From an uncultured Eubacterium sp. (GTDB lineage Bacteria; Bacillota; Clostridia; Lachnospirales; Lachnospiraceae), in contig CAJUBZ010000026.1 in assembly GCA_910584795.1 (NCBI GenBank), forward strand, positions 1-10,247: DNA of 10,247 nt. The letters are read 5' to 3'. Position 1 is the first letter of the stretch; every line of letters starts with the position of its first letter. The translations under genes and the position numbers were made by a program. Below the pieces are notes generated by a model that had not been told where the DNA came from, ran no database searches, and was given only the letters and a program-made list of their open reading frames with translations. Below, piece after piece: positions 1 to 6,189 of the stretch.

Positions 1-25
1 AATCGTAAATGATCAGAGCAGACAT

Positions 26-92
26 GGAATTAGTAAATATTAATCACAGATAATCCGTACATATTTTATCATGGTCAGAATTTACTAATTCC
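26..92. repeat. 13-bp perfect inverted repeat upstream of the first gene
   Basis: Positions 26-38 (GGAATTAGTAAAT) and 80-92 (ATTTACTAATTCC) are perfect reverse complements separated by 41 bp. An inner 5-bp dyad (GATAA 49-53 with TTATC 66-70) could extend the structure. The left arm overlaps ACATGGAATT at 22-31, the reverse complement of AATTCCATGT, which occurs twice in the 4390-4760 gap. The repeat could be a regulator or partition-protein site, a cruciform, or one end of an element; the sequence does not say which. It lies about 100 bp before the first gene. Confidence 0.6.
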
Positions 93-193
93 TAATCAAA
101 AATGGAGATGTGCAGCGGGAAACAAAATACAGCCATCTTACGATTATGAAAATATAAACAATAATAAAACAAAAATTGTGGAGGAATTTAAGT

Positions 194-871
194 ATGAACA
201 GGGAACAGAGAAGGAAACAGGCAAAAGAACAAAGAAGAGTTAACAGCAAGAAGAACTTCGTATATGCAGGCATGAAAGAGATTCCTATAGATAAACTGCA
301 GCATGATCCTAATCTGAAAGAATGTGATCAGGAAATTGTAGATTTGATTTCAAAGCGTTATGACTGGGCAGAGCAGGGACTGGTTAAAAATGATCTGTCC
401 AAATGCATTATCATGAAAGGGTGCGATTATTTAGATTCTCTGTGTTCATTCCGGTTTGATATTACAATGCTGGATGATAAAGCATCCATCAGGGATACCA
501 TGTATTATGTTGGAAATCTTACAAATATGTTTTTCGGTCTGATGATTGATAGCAAAAGCAGAGATTTATCATTAGCTGAACGCAGTGAGGAATGTCAAAA
601 GAACGGACAAACACAAATGAATGCAGTACTGGTTCATGAACTGTATCCACAATGCAGTCTGCCGAATAAAAATATCATAGATAATTTATATGCAGAGTTT
701 TTGGCAAAACATGCGCAGGAATTATCATCATTTTTGCTGCAAACGCGAAAATCTGATATTAAAAGTGATGAAGAGTATGTATTTGAGGTATTAGACATGA
801 TCCTGAAAAAGACGGACGAGCTTTTGCCGGAAGTACAGGTAAATTCACAGAAATTTGTTGTCAGTTTGTAG
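194..871 (+). CDS. hypothetical protein, 225 aa, basic N-terminus
   Basis: The start at 194 is chosen over an in-frame ATG at 176 because a GGAGG ribosome binding site sits at 180-184, about nine bases before it and downstream of the alternative. The protein opens with a very basic, glutamine-rich segment (NREQRRKQAKEQRR) that could bind nucleic acid. The remainder looks soluble and mostly helical, with no signal peptide or membrane segment. I recognise no family. The segment near residues 27-36 (KEIPIDKLQ) faintly recalls the opening of ParB-type domains, but no ParB catalytic motif follows. The gene is separated from the next one by a 112-bp spacer with two dyads and may be its own transcription unit. 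Confidence 0.75.
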   Translation: MNREQRRKQAKEQRRVNSKKNFVYAGMKEIPIDKLQHDPNLKECDQEIVDLISKRYDWAEQGLVKNDLSKCIIMKGCDYLDSLCSFRFDITMLDDKASIRDTMYYVGNLTNMFFGLMIDSKSRDLSLAERSEECQKNGQTQMNAVLVHELYPQCSLPNKNIIDNLYAEFLAKHAQELSSFLLQTRKSDIKSDEEYVFEVLDMILKKTDELLPEVQVNSQKFVVSL

Positions 872-919
872 AAATAATATATACCAACAAGTATGAAATA
901 TGCTATGTAATATGTTTTA

Positions 920-981
920 AGCAATACATTGCTAAATCGAGTGCAGTAAACAGGCAGTATGTCCCATGATAAGCCGCTTAT
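920..981. repeat. two short dyads in the 872-983 spacer
   Basis: AGCAAT-AC-ATTGCT (920-933) and ATAAGC-C-GCTTAT (969-981) are perfect short dyads. The first has no T-run after it, so it is not a typical intrinsic terminator. The second ends immediately before the reading frame of the ParB-like remnant. They could be protein-binding sites controlling the downstream gene cluster, or scars of the event that truncated the remnant. Confidence 0.4.
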
Positions 982-983
982 GA

Positions 984-1274
984 ATTGATTATGCAAGACG
1001 CTTGGAAAGAATTGAAAGTTTGAAAGCCAAAGGAAGAATGTCTGATGGTGGTAAAGGTAAGGAAAATTTTCCTGACCTTAAAGGACAAACCAGAGATACA
1101 GTTGCATCTAAACTTGGCATTGGTTCTGGTAAACAGTATGAAAAAGAAAAATATATTGTAGAAAACCAATCCTCACTTACACCAGGAGATTTCTCAAACT
1201 GGGATGAAGGAAAACTTTCAACAAATAAAGCATTTATGAAGATTCAAATACAAAAGGAGAATATTCGAATATGA
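984..1274 (+). pseudogene. 5'-truncated ParB-like protein remnant (C-terminal HTH part only)
   Basis: The frame is open from just after a TGA at 981-983. The only candidate start is TTG at 1002, which has no ribosome binding site, so the N-terminus is probably missing. The readable part runs ARRLERIESLKAKGR, then a glycine/lysine patch, then a helix-turn-helix-like stretch (TRDTVASKLGIGSGKQYEK) and EGKLSTNKAF. This order parallels residues about 102-210 of the intact ParB-like protein at 4871-6106 (ARRN, a glycine patch, EKLSKISGVKKTTYK, SGKMSISSGYREL). The nuclease-type ParB domain with its DGHNR-like motif is absent, and no frame in 872-983 restores it. The 3' end overlaps the next start by ATGA (1271-1274), so it may still be transcribed as the head of that cluster. 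A short expressed DNA-binding protein starting at TTG remains possible. Confidence 0.6.
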
Positions 1275-1468
1275 AACATACAGATTCAACAAATAATACA
1301 AATATAGTAAACACAATCAAAAGCAACGCACATAACAATCAACCACAGAACGCAAATACAGAGCCATACAGCGATCTCATGAATAGCATAGAGTATTTCT
1401 CTGTATTTAGATTTTTATTAGCTGGTATGGCGAATTATATGCTTCATGAGAAACTAATGTCTGATTAA
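1271..1468 (+). CDS. hypothetical small protein, 65 aa
   Basis: The ATG at 1271 overlaps the stop of the upstream ParB-like remnant (ATGA) and has an AAAAGGAGA ribosome binding site about 11 bases before it, so translational coupling is likely. The N-terminal 35 residues are polar and asparagine/threonine-rich and look disordered. The C-terminal 25 (YFSVFRFLLAGMANYML and following) are hydrophobic enough for an amphipathic or possibly membrane-associated helix. I recognise no family. It heads a run of three small unknown genes in the same orientation. Confidence 0.6.
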   Translation: MKHTDSTNNTNIVNTIKSNAHNNQPQNANTEPYSDLMNSIEYFSVFRFLLAGMANYMLHEKLMSD

Positions 1469-1501
1469 AAGATGAAACGAATAGGGGGAATATAAATTCA
1501 G

Positions 1502-1837
1502 ATGAAACGGAAGACAACAACAGCACAGATCAGCGAAGCACTCACAACCAACCTGTTAACGGTCACAAGAACAGAATGCTATCATAAGACTTTACGCCAA
1601 ACAGATAACATAAATCCAGAATCTTTTATAGAGGATCTGCAATTTCTTTGTGAAGCAAATGTATTTATGGATTGCGTTGGTTGGCATTATGAAAAAGATT
1701 TTAAAACTGGGCAGTACATAATTGAAGCTGGACGTTCAGATGCATATTCAGAGAATATTATTACTATACATATGCGCGTGAATGAAGGTGTAAAAATAGA
1801 AGATATAGAAAGAGCATTAAAAATTGAGGAGGAATAA
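1502..1837 (+). CDS. hypothetical protein, 111 aa
   Basis: The assigned start is ATG 1502. A purine-rich AGGGGG at 1483-1488 is the only ribosome-binding-site candidate and lies 13 bases upstream, which is long. An in-frame ATT at 1496 would be better spaced. The protein has a threonine-rich N-terminus, a mixed alpha/beta middle with VGWHYEKD and GQYIIEAGR segments that look like a beta sheet, and an acidic C-terminal helix ending in EEE. No catalytic motif or known family is recognised. Its last codons contain the ribosome binding site of the next gene, so the two are almost certainly expressed together. Confidence 0.65.
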   Translation: MKRKTTTAQISEALTTNLLTVTRTECYHKTLRQTDNINPESFIEDLQFLCEANVFMDCVGWHYEKDFKTGQYIIEAGRSDAYSENIITIHMRVNEGVKIEDIERALKIEEE

Positions 1838-1841
1838 AGGC

Positions 1842-2156
1842 ATGGAAACAAAATTTGATTATGCTAATGATATAGGTAAGCAAAATGCAAGAATGATGGC
1901 GAATAGACACCAGAATCTTACCATAGAAGAAAAGCAAGCTATGAATACTTATTTTAACACATTCCATATGTATTGTGAAAATGATGCGATTGAGCGTTTC
2001 AGACGATTACAAGAGAAATTAACAAGTAAAAATCTGATGTTTAAGTTTAATGGAAGTAAATACGCAATCTTTCATTTGGATGTGACAGATAGAACGCAAA
2101 TTACAGATTATAAACTTACATTGGAAGAAGCAGAAGATTTTGCAGAAAAAGTGTAA
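1842..2156 (+). CDS. hypothetical protein, 104 aa
   Basis: The start at ATG 1842 is preferred over TTG 1824 because AGGAGG lies at 1827-1832, nine bases before the ATG and inside any longer version. The upstream gene stops at 1837, giving a four-base gap and likely translational coupling. The protein is charged and soluble, with helices around residues 25-65, a short beta-rich stretch near residues 68-82 (MFKFNGSKYAIFHLDV), and an acidic C-terminal helix. No family is recognised. The 80-bp gap that follows holds only the ribosome binding site of the cold-shock gene. Confidence 0.65.
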   Translation: METKFDYANDIGKQNARMMANRHQNLTIEEKQAMNTYFNTFHMYCENDAIERFRRLQEKLTSKNLMFKFNGSKYAIFHLDVTDRTQITDYKLTLEEAEDFAEKV

Positions 2157-2236
2157 AAGATATACTTCAAATGGAGAATATCATTTTATAAAGCAACCGA
2201 AGGATATGTATTCAAGAGACAAGGAGAAAATCAATA

Positions 2237-2434
2237 ATGACAGGAAAAGTTAAATGGTTCAACAATCAGCGTGGTTTTGGGTTTATTTCAGGTGATGATG
2301 GCAAAGAAGTATTCGTACATTATTCTGGTATTGTAGGCGAAGGATTCAAGGAATTAGCAGAAGCAGAGCCAGTAGAGTATGACGTTATTGACACTGAAAA
2401 GGGTGTACAAGCTGTCAATGTCAAAGGCGTGTAA
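2237..2434 (+). CDS. cold-shock domain protein (CspA family)
   Basis: This 65-residue protein is the full length of a single cold-shock domain. It opens with the family signature MTGKVKWFNNQRGFGFI, has the RNP-1 motif at residues 12-17 (RGFGFI) and RNP-2 at 25-29 (VFVHY; usually VFVHF). Such proteins form a five-stranded OB barrel that binds single-stranded RNA or DNA and melts RNA structure. AAGGAG at 2221-2226 lies ten bases before the ATG. Its position inside a gene run leading to a replication primase suggests a role as a nucleic-acid chaperone for the element's replication or transcription, but ordinary host-like Csp function is equally possible. A hairpin follows at 2487-2505. Confidence 0.95.
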   Translation: MTGKVKWFNNQRGFGFISGDDGKEVFVHYSGIVGEGFKELAEAEPVEYDVIDTEKGVQAVNVKGV

Positions 2435-2486
2435 ATTTTGTACAAGTTGATTGATAAAAAGAGAATAGGTAATAAGGAAGTAGTGT

Positions 2487-2505
2487 AACGCTGATCTTCA
2501 GCGTT
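2487..2505 (+). terminator. 8-bp hairpin, weak terminator or attenuator
   Basis: AACGCTGA, the loop TCT and TCAGCGTT form a perfect 8-bp stem-loop between the cold-shock gene and the primase gene. It is followed by a broken T-rich stretch (TATTCCCATTTT) rather than a continuous T-run. It is therefore more likely a partial terminator or a processing/attenuation element than a complete stop. It lies 25 bp upstream of the ribosome binding site of the primase gene. Confidence 0.55.
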
Positions 2506-2529
2506 TATTCCCATTTTAATAAAAAAACG

Positions 2530-2547
2530 AAGGAGTGATGTAGTATT
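2530..2547 (+). promoter_or_regulatory. ribosome binding site with ATG-TAG start-stop and candidate ATT start
   Basis: AAGGAG (2530-2535) is a strong ribosome binding site. Three bases later lies ATG at 2538-2540, immediately followed by a TAG stop. The ATT at 2545-2547 lies nine bases after the ribosome binding site, in frame with the primase, and opens SNNTQTDVLKRYYDM before the ATG at 2590. The ATG at 2590 has no comparable site upstream. The primase may therefore start at an AUU codon, as infC does, or an ATG may have mutated to ATT. The AUG-UAG pair could act as a minimal upstream ORF that tunes initiation. Confidence 0.5.
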
Positions 2548-2589
2548 AGTAACAACACACAAACAGATGTATTAAAAAGATACTATGAT

Positions 2590-4389
2590 ATGCTTTATCC
2601 TGAAAAATTAAAGGATAATGAGTATGTTGCTTTATTCTTTATCAAAACTGATAAAAACGGGAATGAAGTAGTTGGCAGGGATGGAGAGATAGTGAAGTTT
2701 CATAAGTATGCAAAGAATTTTGAAGAATATCAAGATTATATAGATAGGTTCAGATATAATTTTCATGCTTATAATGCTCTTGCAACTGTAAAAGCTGGAT
2801 CAGATGGTGAACCTCACAGGCGAAAAGGCAGTATGAGACAACAAAGGGTGTTATTCATTGATTTTGATAAGAAGGACTATCCCAATTTAAAAGATGTCTA
2901 TGATTTTACCAAGATGATAAGAAAGAAATTACCTAATGTGTTTCTCCATGCTTATTATGATTCTGGACATGGATATCATTATTACATAATTATTCCACCG
3001 ACTTGTAAAATTAGAGAGATTAGTGAGTTTAATAAAGAAATATGTGCATTAGTTGGAGCAGATACCAACGCTTGTAAAGTGACACAAGTAGCAAGAATAC
3101 CTTGTACTTTCAATCGGAAGAATCCAGATGAAAATGGGAAGTTTCCTATGGTAAAGGAAATAGACCATTACCGTAAGCATCCACAACAGATAGCAAGATT
3201 TCATCCGCTTAACATAGATAATTTAAAAAGAACCGTAAATAATGCAAAGAAACTATTCACAACAGAAAATATTCCAGAAATTCCGTTTACAGAGTGGAAA
3301 TATGATACAGGCGGATTTGACATAAAACAATACAACTGCCTTTGTACTGAAAAAGTATTCCATGAGGGAGCAGATATACATGAGAGAAATACATGGTTAG
3401 GAAGGATCATCGTATGGCTTACAAGACAAAAATGTCCAGATTATAAAATTGAACAAATGTGTCAAGAATGGAATACAAGATGCAGACCTCCAAAAAGCAT
3501 AGCTGAGACAAGAGATGAAATAAACGGGTGGTATAAATGGTTTGAAGAGCATGGCGTGGAAAAAATTGGCGGATGCTGGTGGAATATTGAAGATGAACGA
3601 AAAAGAGAGATAGTCTGTAAACAATGTGACAAGTATCATTGCAAACAAGCTGTGAATCCTTATGAAAGCATGAGCATTTCAACAGATGTAGGTGTGAAAA
3701 TGAATGAAAAAGTTTTGACAGATGGAAAATTGAGCGTCAAAGGAAAACATTCAATGTCAGGATATGAATATTTAATATTGACAGTTTTAGACAAATATAT
3801 ACCAAAGACAGGAAGAAAACCATTTACAGTGAAAGATTTGAAATACCGGATGCAATATAAAAAGCATGGGAAATGGCAGCTTTGCATGGATATATCAACT
3901 TTGAAAAAGACAATGGAAGATTTGGAAAATCATAAGTGTATAAAAGTAACTGATCCTACACCAGCACAATGTAAAAAGAAAAATCCGGCTTTTGATGATA
4001 AAGTAATTAAACTAACCAGAGGATTAAAAGAACTGGATATGGATAAATATATTGTATTCTATTATTCAGTTGCAAGAGCATTAATATGTCATCAAATTAC
4101 ACAGAATGAGTATAAAGTTTATTTGTGTATTTTGAATAATTATAAAAATGGTAAAAGCAGTACCTTAGAGAAAATGAGCATAACTCTTAATATGGAAGAA
4201 AGAAATGTATTAAGGGCGATACAAAGTTTAGAAAAAGCATCATTGCTGAGAGTAGACCGTTTACCTCCTAATGATAAAGGCAAGAAATATAATATGTACT
4301 ATCCTGTTGATACAGATAGATGGGATGAGGCTACGGATATTGAATTGAATGATATGGTATCAGGATTAAGCATAACATTGATTGCATAA
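2590..4389 (+). CDS. replication primase of the archaeo-eukaryotic (AEP) type with zinc-binding cysteines and winged-helix tail
   Basis: The first 200 residues carry the three motifs of archaeo-eukaryotic primases in order: FIDFD with metal-binding-type D91 and D93, SGHGYHYY with H130, and VARIPCTFN with R169. These enzymes make primers or initiate replication, and plasmids and phages often encode them beside their origin. Residues about 260-320 are helical and resemble a primase C-terminal (PriCT-like) domain. C329, C343, C346 and C351 (or H350) could bind zinc. Two winged-helix-like regions follow near residues 391-460 and 483-580 and could contact an origin. There is no Walker A motif, so a helicase must come from elsewhere. 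Numbering is from ATG 2590. A strong ribosome binding site at 2530-2535 instead points to an ATT start at 2545, adding 15 residues (614 in total). The 371-bp gap downstream holds repeats that look like an origin. Confidence 0.8.
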   Translation: MLYPEKLKDNEYVALFFIKTDKNGNEVVGRDGEIVKFHKYAKNFEEYQDYIDRFRYNFHAYNALATVKAGSDGEPHRRKGSMRQQRVLFIDFDKKDYPNLKDVYDFTKMIRKKLPNVFLHAYYDSGHGYHYYIIIPPTCKIREISEFNKEICALVGADTNACKVTQVARIPCTFNRKNPDENGKFPMVKEIDHYRKHPQQIARFHPLNIDNLKRTVNNAKKLFTTENIPEIPFTEWKYDTGGFDIKQYNCLCTEKVFHEGADIHERNTWLGRIIVWLTRQKCPDYKIEQMCQEWNTRCRPPKSIAETRDEINGWYKWFEEHGVEKIGGCWWNIEDERKREIVCKQCDKYHCKQAVNPYESMSISTDVGVKMNEKVLTDGKLSVKGKHSMSGYEYLILTVLDKYIPKTGRKPFTVKDLKYRMQYKKHGKWQLCMDISTLKKTMEDLENHKCIKVTDPTPAQCKKKNPAFDDKVIKLTRGLKELDMDKYIVFYYSVARALICHQITQNEYKVYLCILNNYKNGKSSTLEKMSITLNMEERNVLRAIQSLEKASLLRVDRLPPNDKGKKYNMYYPVDTDRWDEATDIELNDMVSGLSITLIA

Positions 4390-4462
4390 AAATAATCCTA
4401 TTAAAAGAGTGTGTTCCACAGATGTATCTACTTCGTAGGATATAATACATTCTATACATAGC

Positions 4463-4557
4463 TGTCAAAATTCCATGTACAAAATCCCAAAACCATTGAA
4501 AAATAAGGGTAAAGAGTAATTCCTATCGTGCAAAACAGGGTTGTCAAAATTCCATGT
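4463..4557 (+). repeat. 16-bp direct repeat TGTCAAAATTCCATGT, two copies
   Basis: Identical copies lie at 4463-4478 and 4542-4557, starts 79 bp apart. The 3' part, TTCCATGT, recurs at 4627-4634 (as TTCCATGTA), and its inverse lies at 4675-4682 (ACATGGA with flanking bases) and 22-31. The spacing is too wide for classic tandem iterons but suits a regulator, a partition-protein site or promoters for a dedicated polymerase. Confidence 0.7.
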
Positions 4558-4621
4558 CATTTTTTCAGAAAAGCCAGTAAAATCAACGGTTTCCGGCGTT
4601 TTTTGCGTGCAAACTAAAAAA

Positions 4622-4687
4622 TGCAGTTCCATGTATGTTAGAAACTGCTCTTAAGTTTTATCAACAGGATAACATACATGGATTGCA
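4622..4687. repeat. 13-bp inverted repeat flanking a DnaA-box-like site
   Basis: TCCATGTATGTTA (4628-4640) and TAACATACATGGA (4670-4682) are perfect reverse complements. TGCA at 4622-4625 and 4684-4687 extends the stem across a small bulge. The 29-bp loop contains TTATCAACA (4658-4666). A competing 6-bp stem, GCAGTT (4623-4628) with AACTGC (4643-4648), uses the same strand and would exclude the long stem. This could be an origin hairpin, a cruciform, or a pair of alternative RNA structures upstream of the next genes. Confidence 0.65.
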
Positions 4688-4760
4688 AATGCAAGAATTT
4701 TTTTCGGATATTCAGTTAATGTTACAGATAAATTGAAAAGTTAAAGGAGATAAAAGAAGA

Positions 4761-4853
4761 ATGATTAAAAAGAAGAAATTATATCGTGTATATGATTATG
4801 ATGAATTATTTTTTTGGAGAAACAGAAAATATAAAAATGCTGAGAAAATATAA
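4761..4853 (+). CDS. possible 30-aa basic small protein
   Basis: ATG 4761 is preceded by AAAGGAGA (4743-4750) about ten bases upstream. The frame runs 30 codons to TAA at 4851, reading MIKKKKLYRVYDYDELFFW and then a basic tail. The stop overlaps the AAGGAG (4852-4857) that serves the ParB-like gene, so it may be a leader peptide coupled to that gene. It is too short to assign to a family. The ribosome binding site and packing support it; chance cannot be excluded in AT-rich DNA. Confidence 0.45.
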   Translation: MIKKKKLYRVYDYDELFFWRNRKYKNAEKI

Positions 4854-4870
4854 GGAGAATTTGAAATTAT

Positions 4871-6106
4871 ATGACAATAGACTTTAAAAAGATACAGATT
4901 GATGAAGAGTTAGCGGATTTGCTGCCCAAATTATCAGAAGATGATTCTAGTTCATTAACACAATCATTGTTAGACAATGGATTTGATCAGAAATTTGGAA
5001 GGATTAAAGTGTGGTTTCCAGAAGATAATGATGGTACTGGATACATAGTTGACGGACATAACCGCTATAAAATGTGCAGCAAAAACGGCATTGAATTATC
5101 AGATTACTGTTTTGAGCCTGTATTTTTTGATTCAAAGGAAGATGTTATTAAATGGATGCTTGAAAACCAGCTTGCAAGGCGAAATCTGCAAACGATCCAG
5201 AGAATTGCCATTGCAGAAAAATACAGACCAATTTTTGAAAAACAGGCAAAAGCAAACCAGTCTCTTGGAGGCGGTGACAAAAGATCAGAAAATTATCAGA
5301 AATCGGTTGTGCCAAATCTGGCTCAAGCGGTTGATAAAAAAAGAAATTTAACAACAGACGAAAAACTTTCTAAAATATCAGGAGTAAAAAAGACCACTTA
5401 TAAAATGGGTGCAAAAGTCCTTAAATCTGATAACGAAGATTTGAAACAGCGTGTTTTGTCAGGAAAAATGTCTATTAGTTCTGGTTACAGGGAACTCAGG
5501 AAAAGTGAAAATGAAAATCTTGTACTAAATAAAGAAGAAAATAATGCACCAGAACAAAGGATTATTGAAGCAGATAACCGTATGAATGAGATCGACAGAA
5601 AGATAATTGATCTAAAAAATGAAAGAGAAAATTTAATGCGTAAGCGCAGTATGATATTTGAATCGCTGGATATTGAATGTGAACTGAAATATGAATTTGT
5701 AATCGACAAAGATGGCTTTAGGGATTGTCAATTTTATATAGAAAGTAATGGTCATAAAAATGTCTATATTACTTGCTGTATTCTATTTGATGAGACGCCA
5801 AATGATATGTGGATGAATATGATTCCTAAAAAATATAAAAATGATTTTATCATGCTCTGGAAAAAGGCACATCAGGAAGACGTATTGTATAGGAAAAAGA
5901 TTGATGAAGAAAAGCGAAAAAAATATCATGATGCTTTTAAAAAGATTTTCGATGAATCATCTATAAATAAAGTGGATGATGAAAGAAAAATTTATTATAA
6001 AAAATTTTACCGTGTACTGGCAACAGTATTTCATCCAGACAGCACAAATGGTGACGCTGAATCCATGAAATACGTGAATGAATTAAAGGAATTATGGGGT
6101 GTGTAA
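4871..6106 (+). CDS. ParB-like protein with C-terminal J-domain-like segment
   Basis: The N-terminal 110 residues resemble the ParB/sulfiredoxin-type nuclease domain: VDGHNRY at residues 60-66 stands for the GxxR-type motif, and NQLARRNL at 99-106 matches the NLxRRxL motif. A helix-turn-helix-like region (about 160-205) and SGKMSISSGYREL follow, as in ParB DNA-binding parts. Residues about 225-260 are charged and probably coiled coil. An unrecognised mixed alpha/beta region leads to a C-terminal segment with a basic helix (YKKFYRVLATVF), HPD at 388-390, and a final helix (MKYVNELKELWG). That matches helix II, HPD loop and helix III of J domains, which stimulate DnaK/Hsp70. ParB proteins act in partition or as transcription regulators; here a link to Hsp70 or to the neighbouring polymerase is inferred. 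AAGGAG (4852-4857) sits 13 bases before the ATG, slightly long. The polymerase gene follows 83 bp downstream. Confidence 0.8.
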   Translation: MTIDFKKIQIDEELADLLPKLSEDDSSSLTQSLLDNGFDQKFGRIKVWFPEDNDGTGYIVDGHNRYKMCSKNGIELSDYCFEPVFFDSKEDVIKWMLENQLARRNLQTIQRIAIAEKYRPIFEKQAKANQSLGGGDKRSENYQKSVVPNLAQAVDKKRNLTTDEKLSKISGVKKTTYKMGAKVLKSDNEDLKQRVLSGKMSISSGYRELRKSENENLVLNKEENNAPEQRIIEADNRMNEIDRKIIDLKNERENLMRKRSMIFESLDIECELKYEFVIDKDGFRDCQFYIESNGHKNVYITCCILFDETPNDMWMNMIPKKYKNDFIMLWKKAHQEDVLYRKKIDEEKRKKYHDAFKKIFDESSINKVDDERKIYYKKFYRVLATVFHPDSTNGDAESMKYVNELKELWGV

Positions 6107-6189
6107 TCCCTGTATTTGTAGAAGTACATAATGGGGGTGATATGCCATCCCATAGGAACAATATTTTGAATAAAGAAAGGAATTAACGA

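Larger units (their letters stand above)
4390..4760. other. non-coding region with repeats, candidate replication origin
   Basis: No credible gene lies in this 371-bp stretch. It contains a 16-bp direct repeat, a further TTCCATGTA and its inverse inside a 13-bp inverted repeat, a DnaA-box-like TTATCAACA (4658-4666, one mismatch to TTATCCACA) and a T-rich tract (4698-4704). Its place directly after a primase gene and before a ParB-like gene is typical of plasmid and phage origins. No convincing terminator follows the primase; there is only a small hairpin (CTAC-TTC-GTAG, 4428-4438). No clear sigma-A promoter was found. It could also be a control region for the downstream genes; origin function is inference. 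Confidence 0.5.

Noticed and set aside
194..400. ParB-like identity for the first gene, from IPIDKLQ near residue 29
   Set aside because: No GxxR-type motif, NLxRR motif or helix-turn-helix follows; the similarity is limited to a few residues.
634..996. Open frame of 120 codons on the - strand overlapping the first gene
   Set aside because: It mirrors the 194-871 gene, has no ribosome binding site, and its composition is that of antisense AT-rich coding sequence.
2206..2253. 15-codon ORF overlapping the start of the cold-shock gene
   Set aside because: It is short, its ribosome binding site is poor, and it is fully explained by chance beside the strong site of the cold-shock gene.
3397..3682. 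Overlapping - strand frames inside the primase gene
   Set aside because: They are hydrophobic, antisense-type translations with no start signals, over a well-supported + strand gene.
4411..4419. TGTTCCACA as a second DnaA box
   Set aside because: Two mismatches to TTATCCACA in the conserved part are too many to call.
4463..4557. CRISPR array
   Set aside because: There are only two copies of a 16-bp repeat with a 63-bp spacer, and no cas gene is present.
5049..5351. 100-codon + strand frame inside the ParB-like gene
   Set aside because: It is a frame-shifted shadow; the main frame carries recognisable ParB motifs over the same bases.
6131..6153. ATGGG/CCCAT hairpin between the ParB-like and polymerase genes as a terminator
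   Set aside because: The stem is only five or six pairs and no T-run follows.
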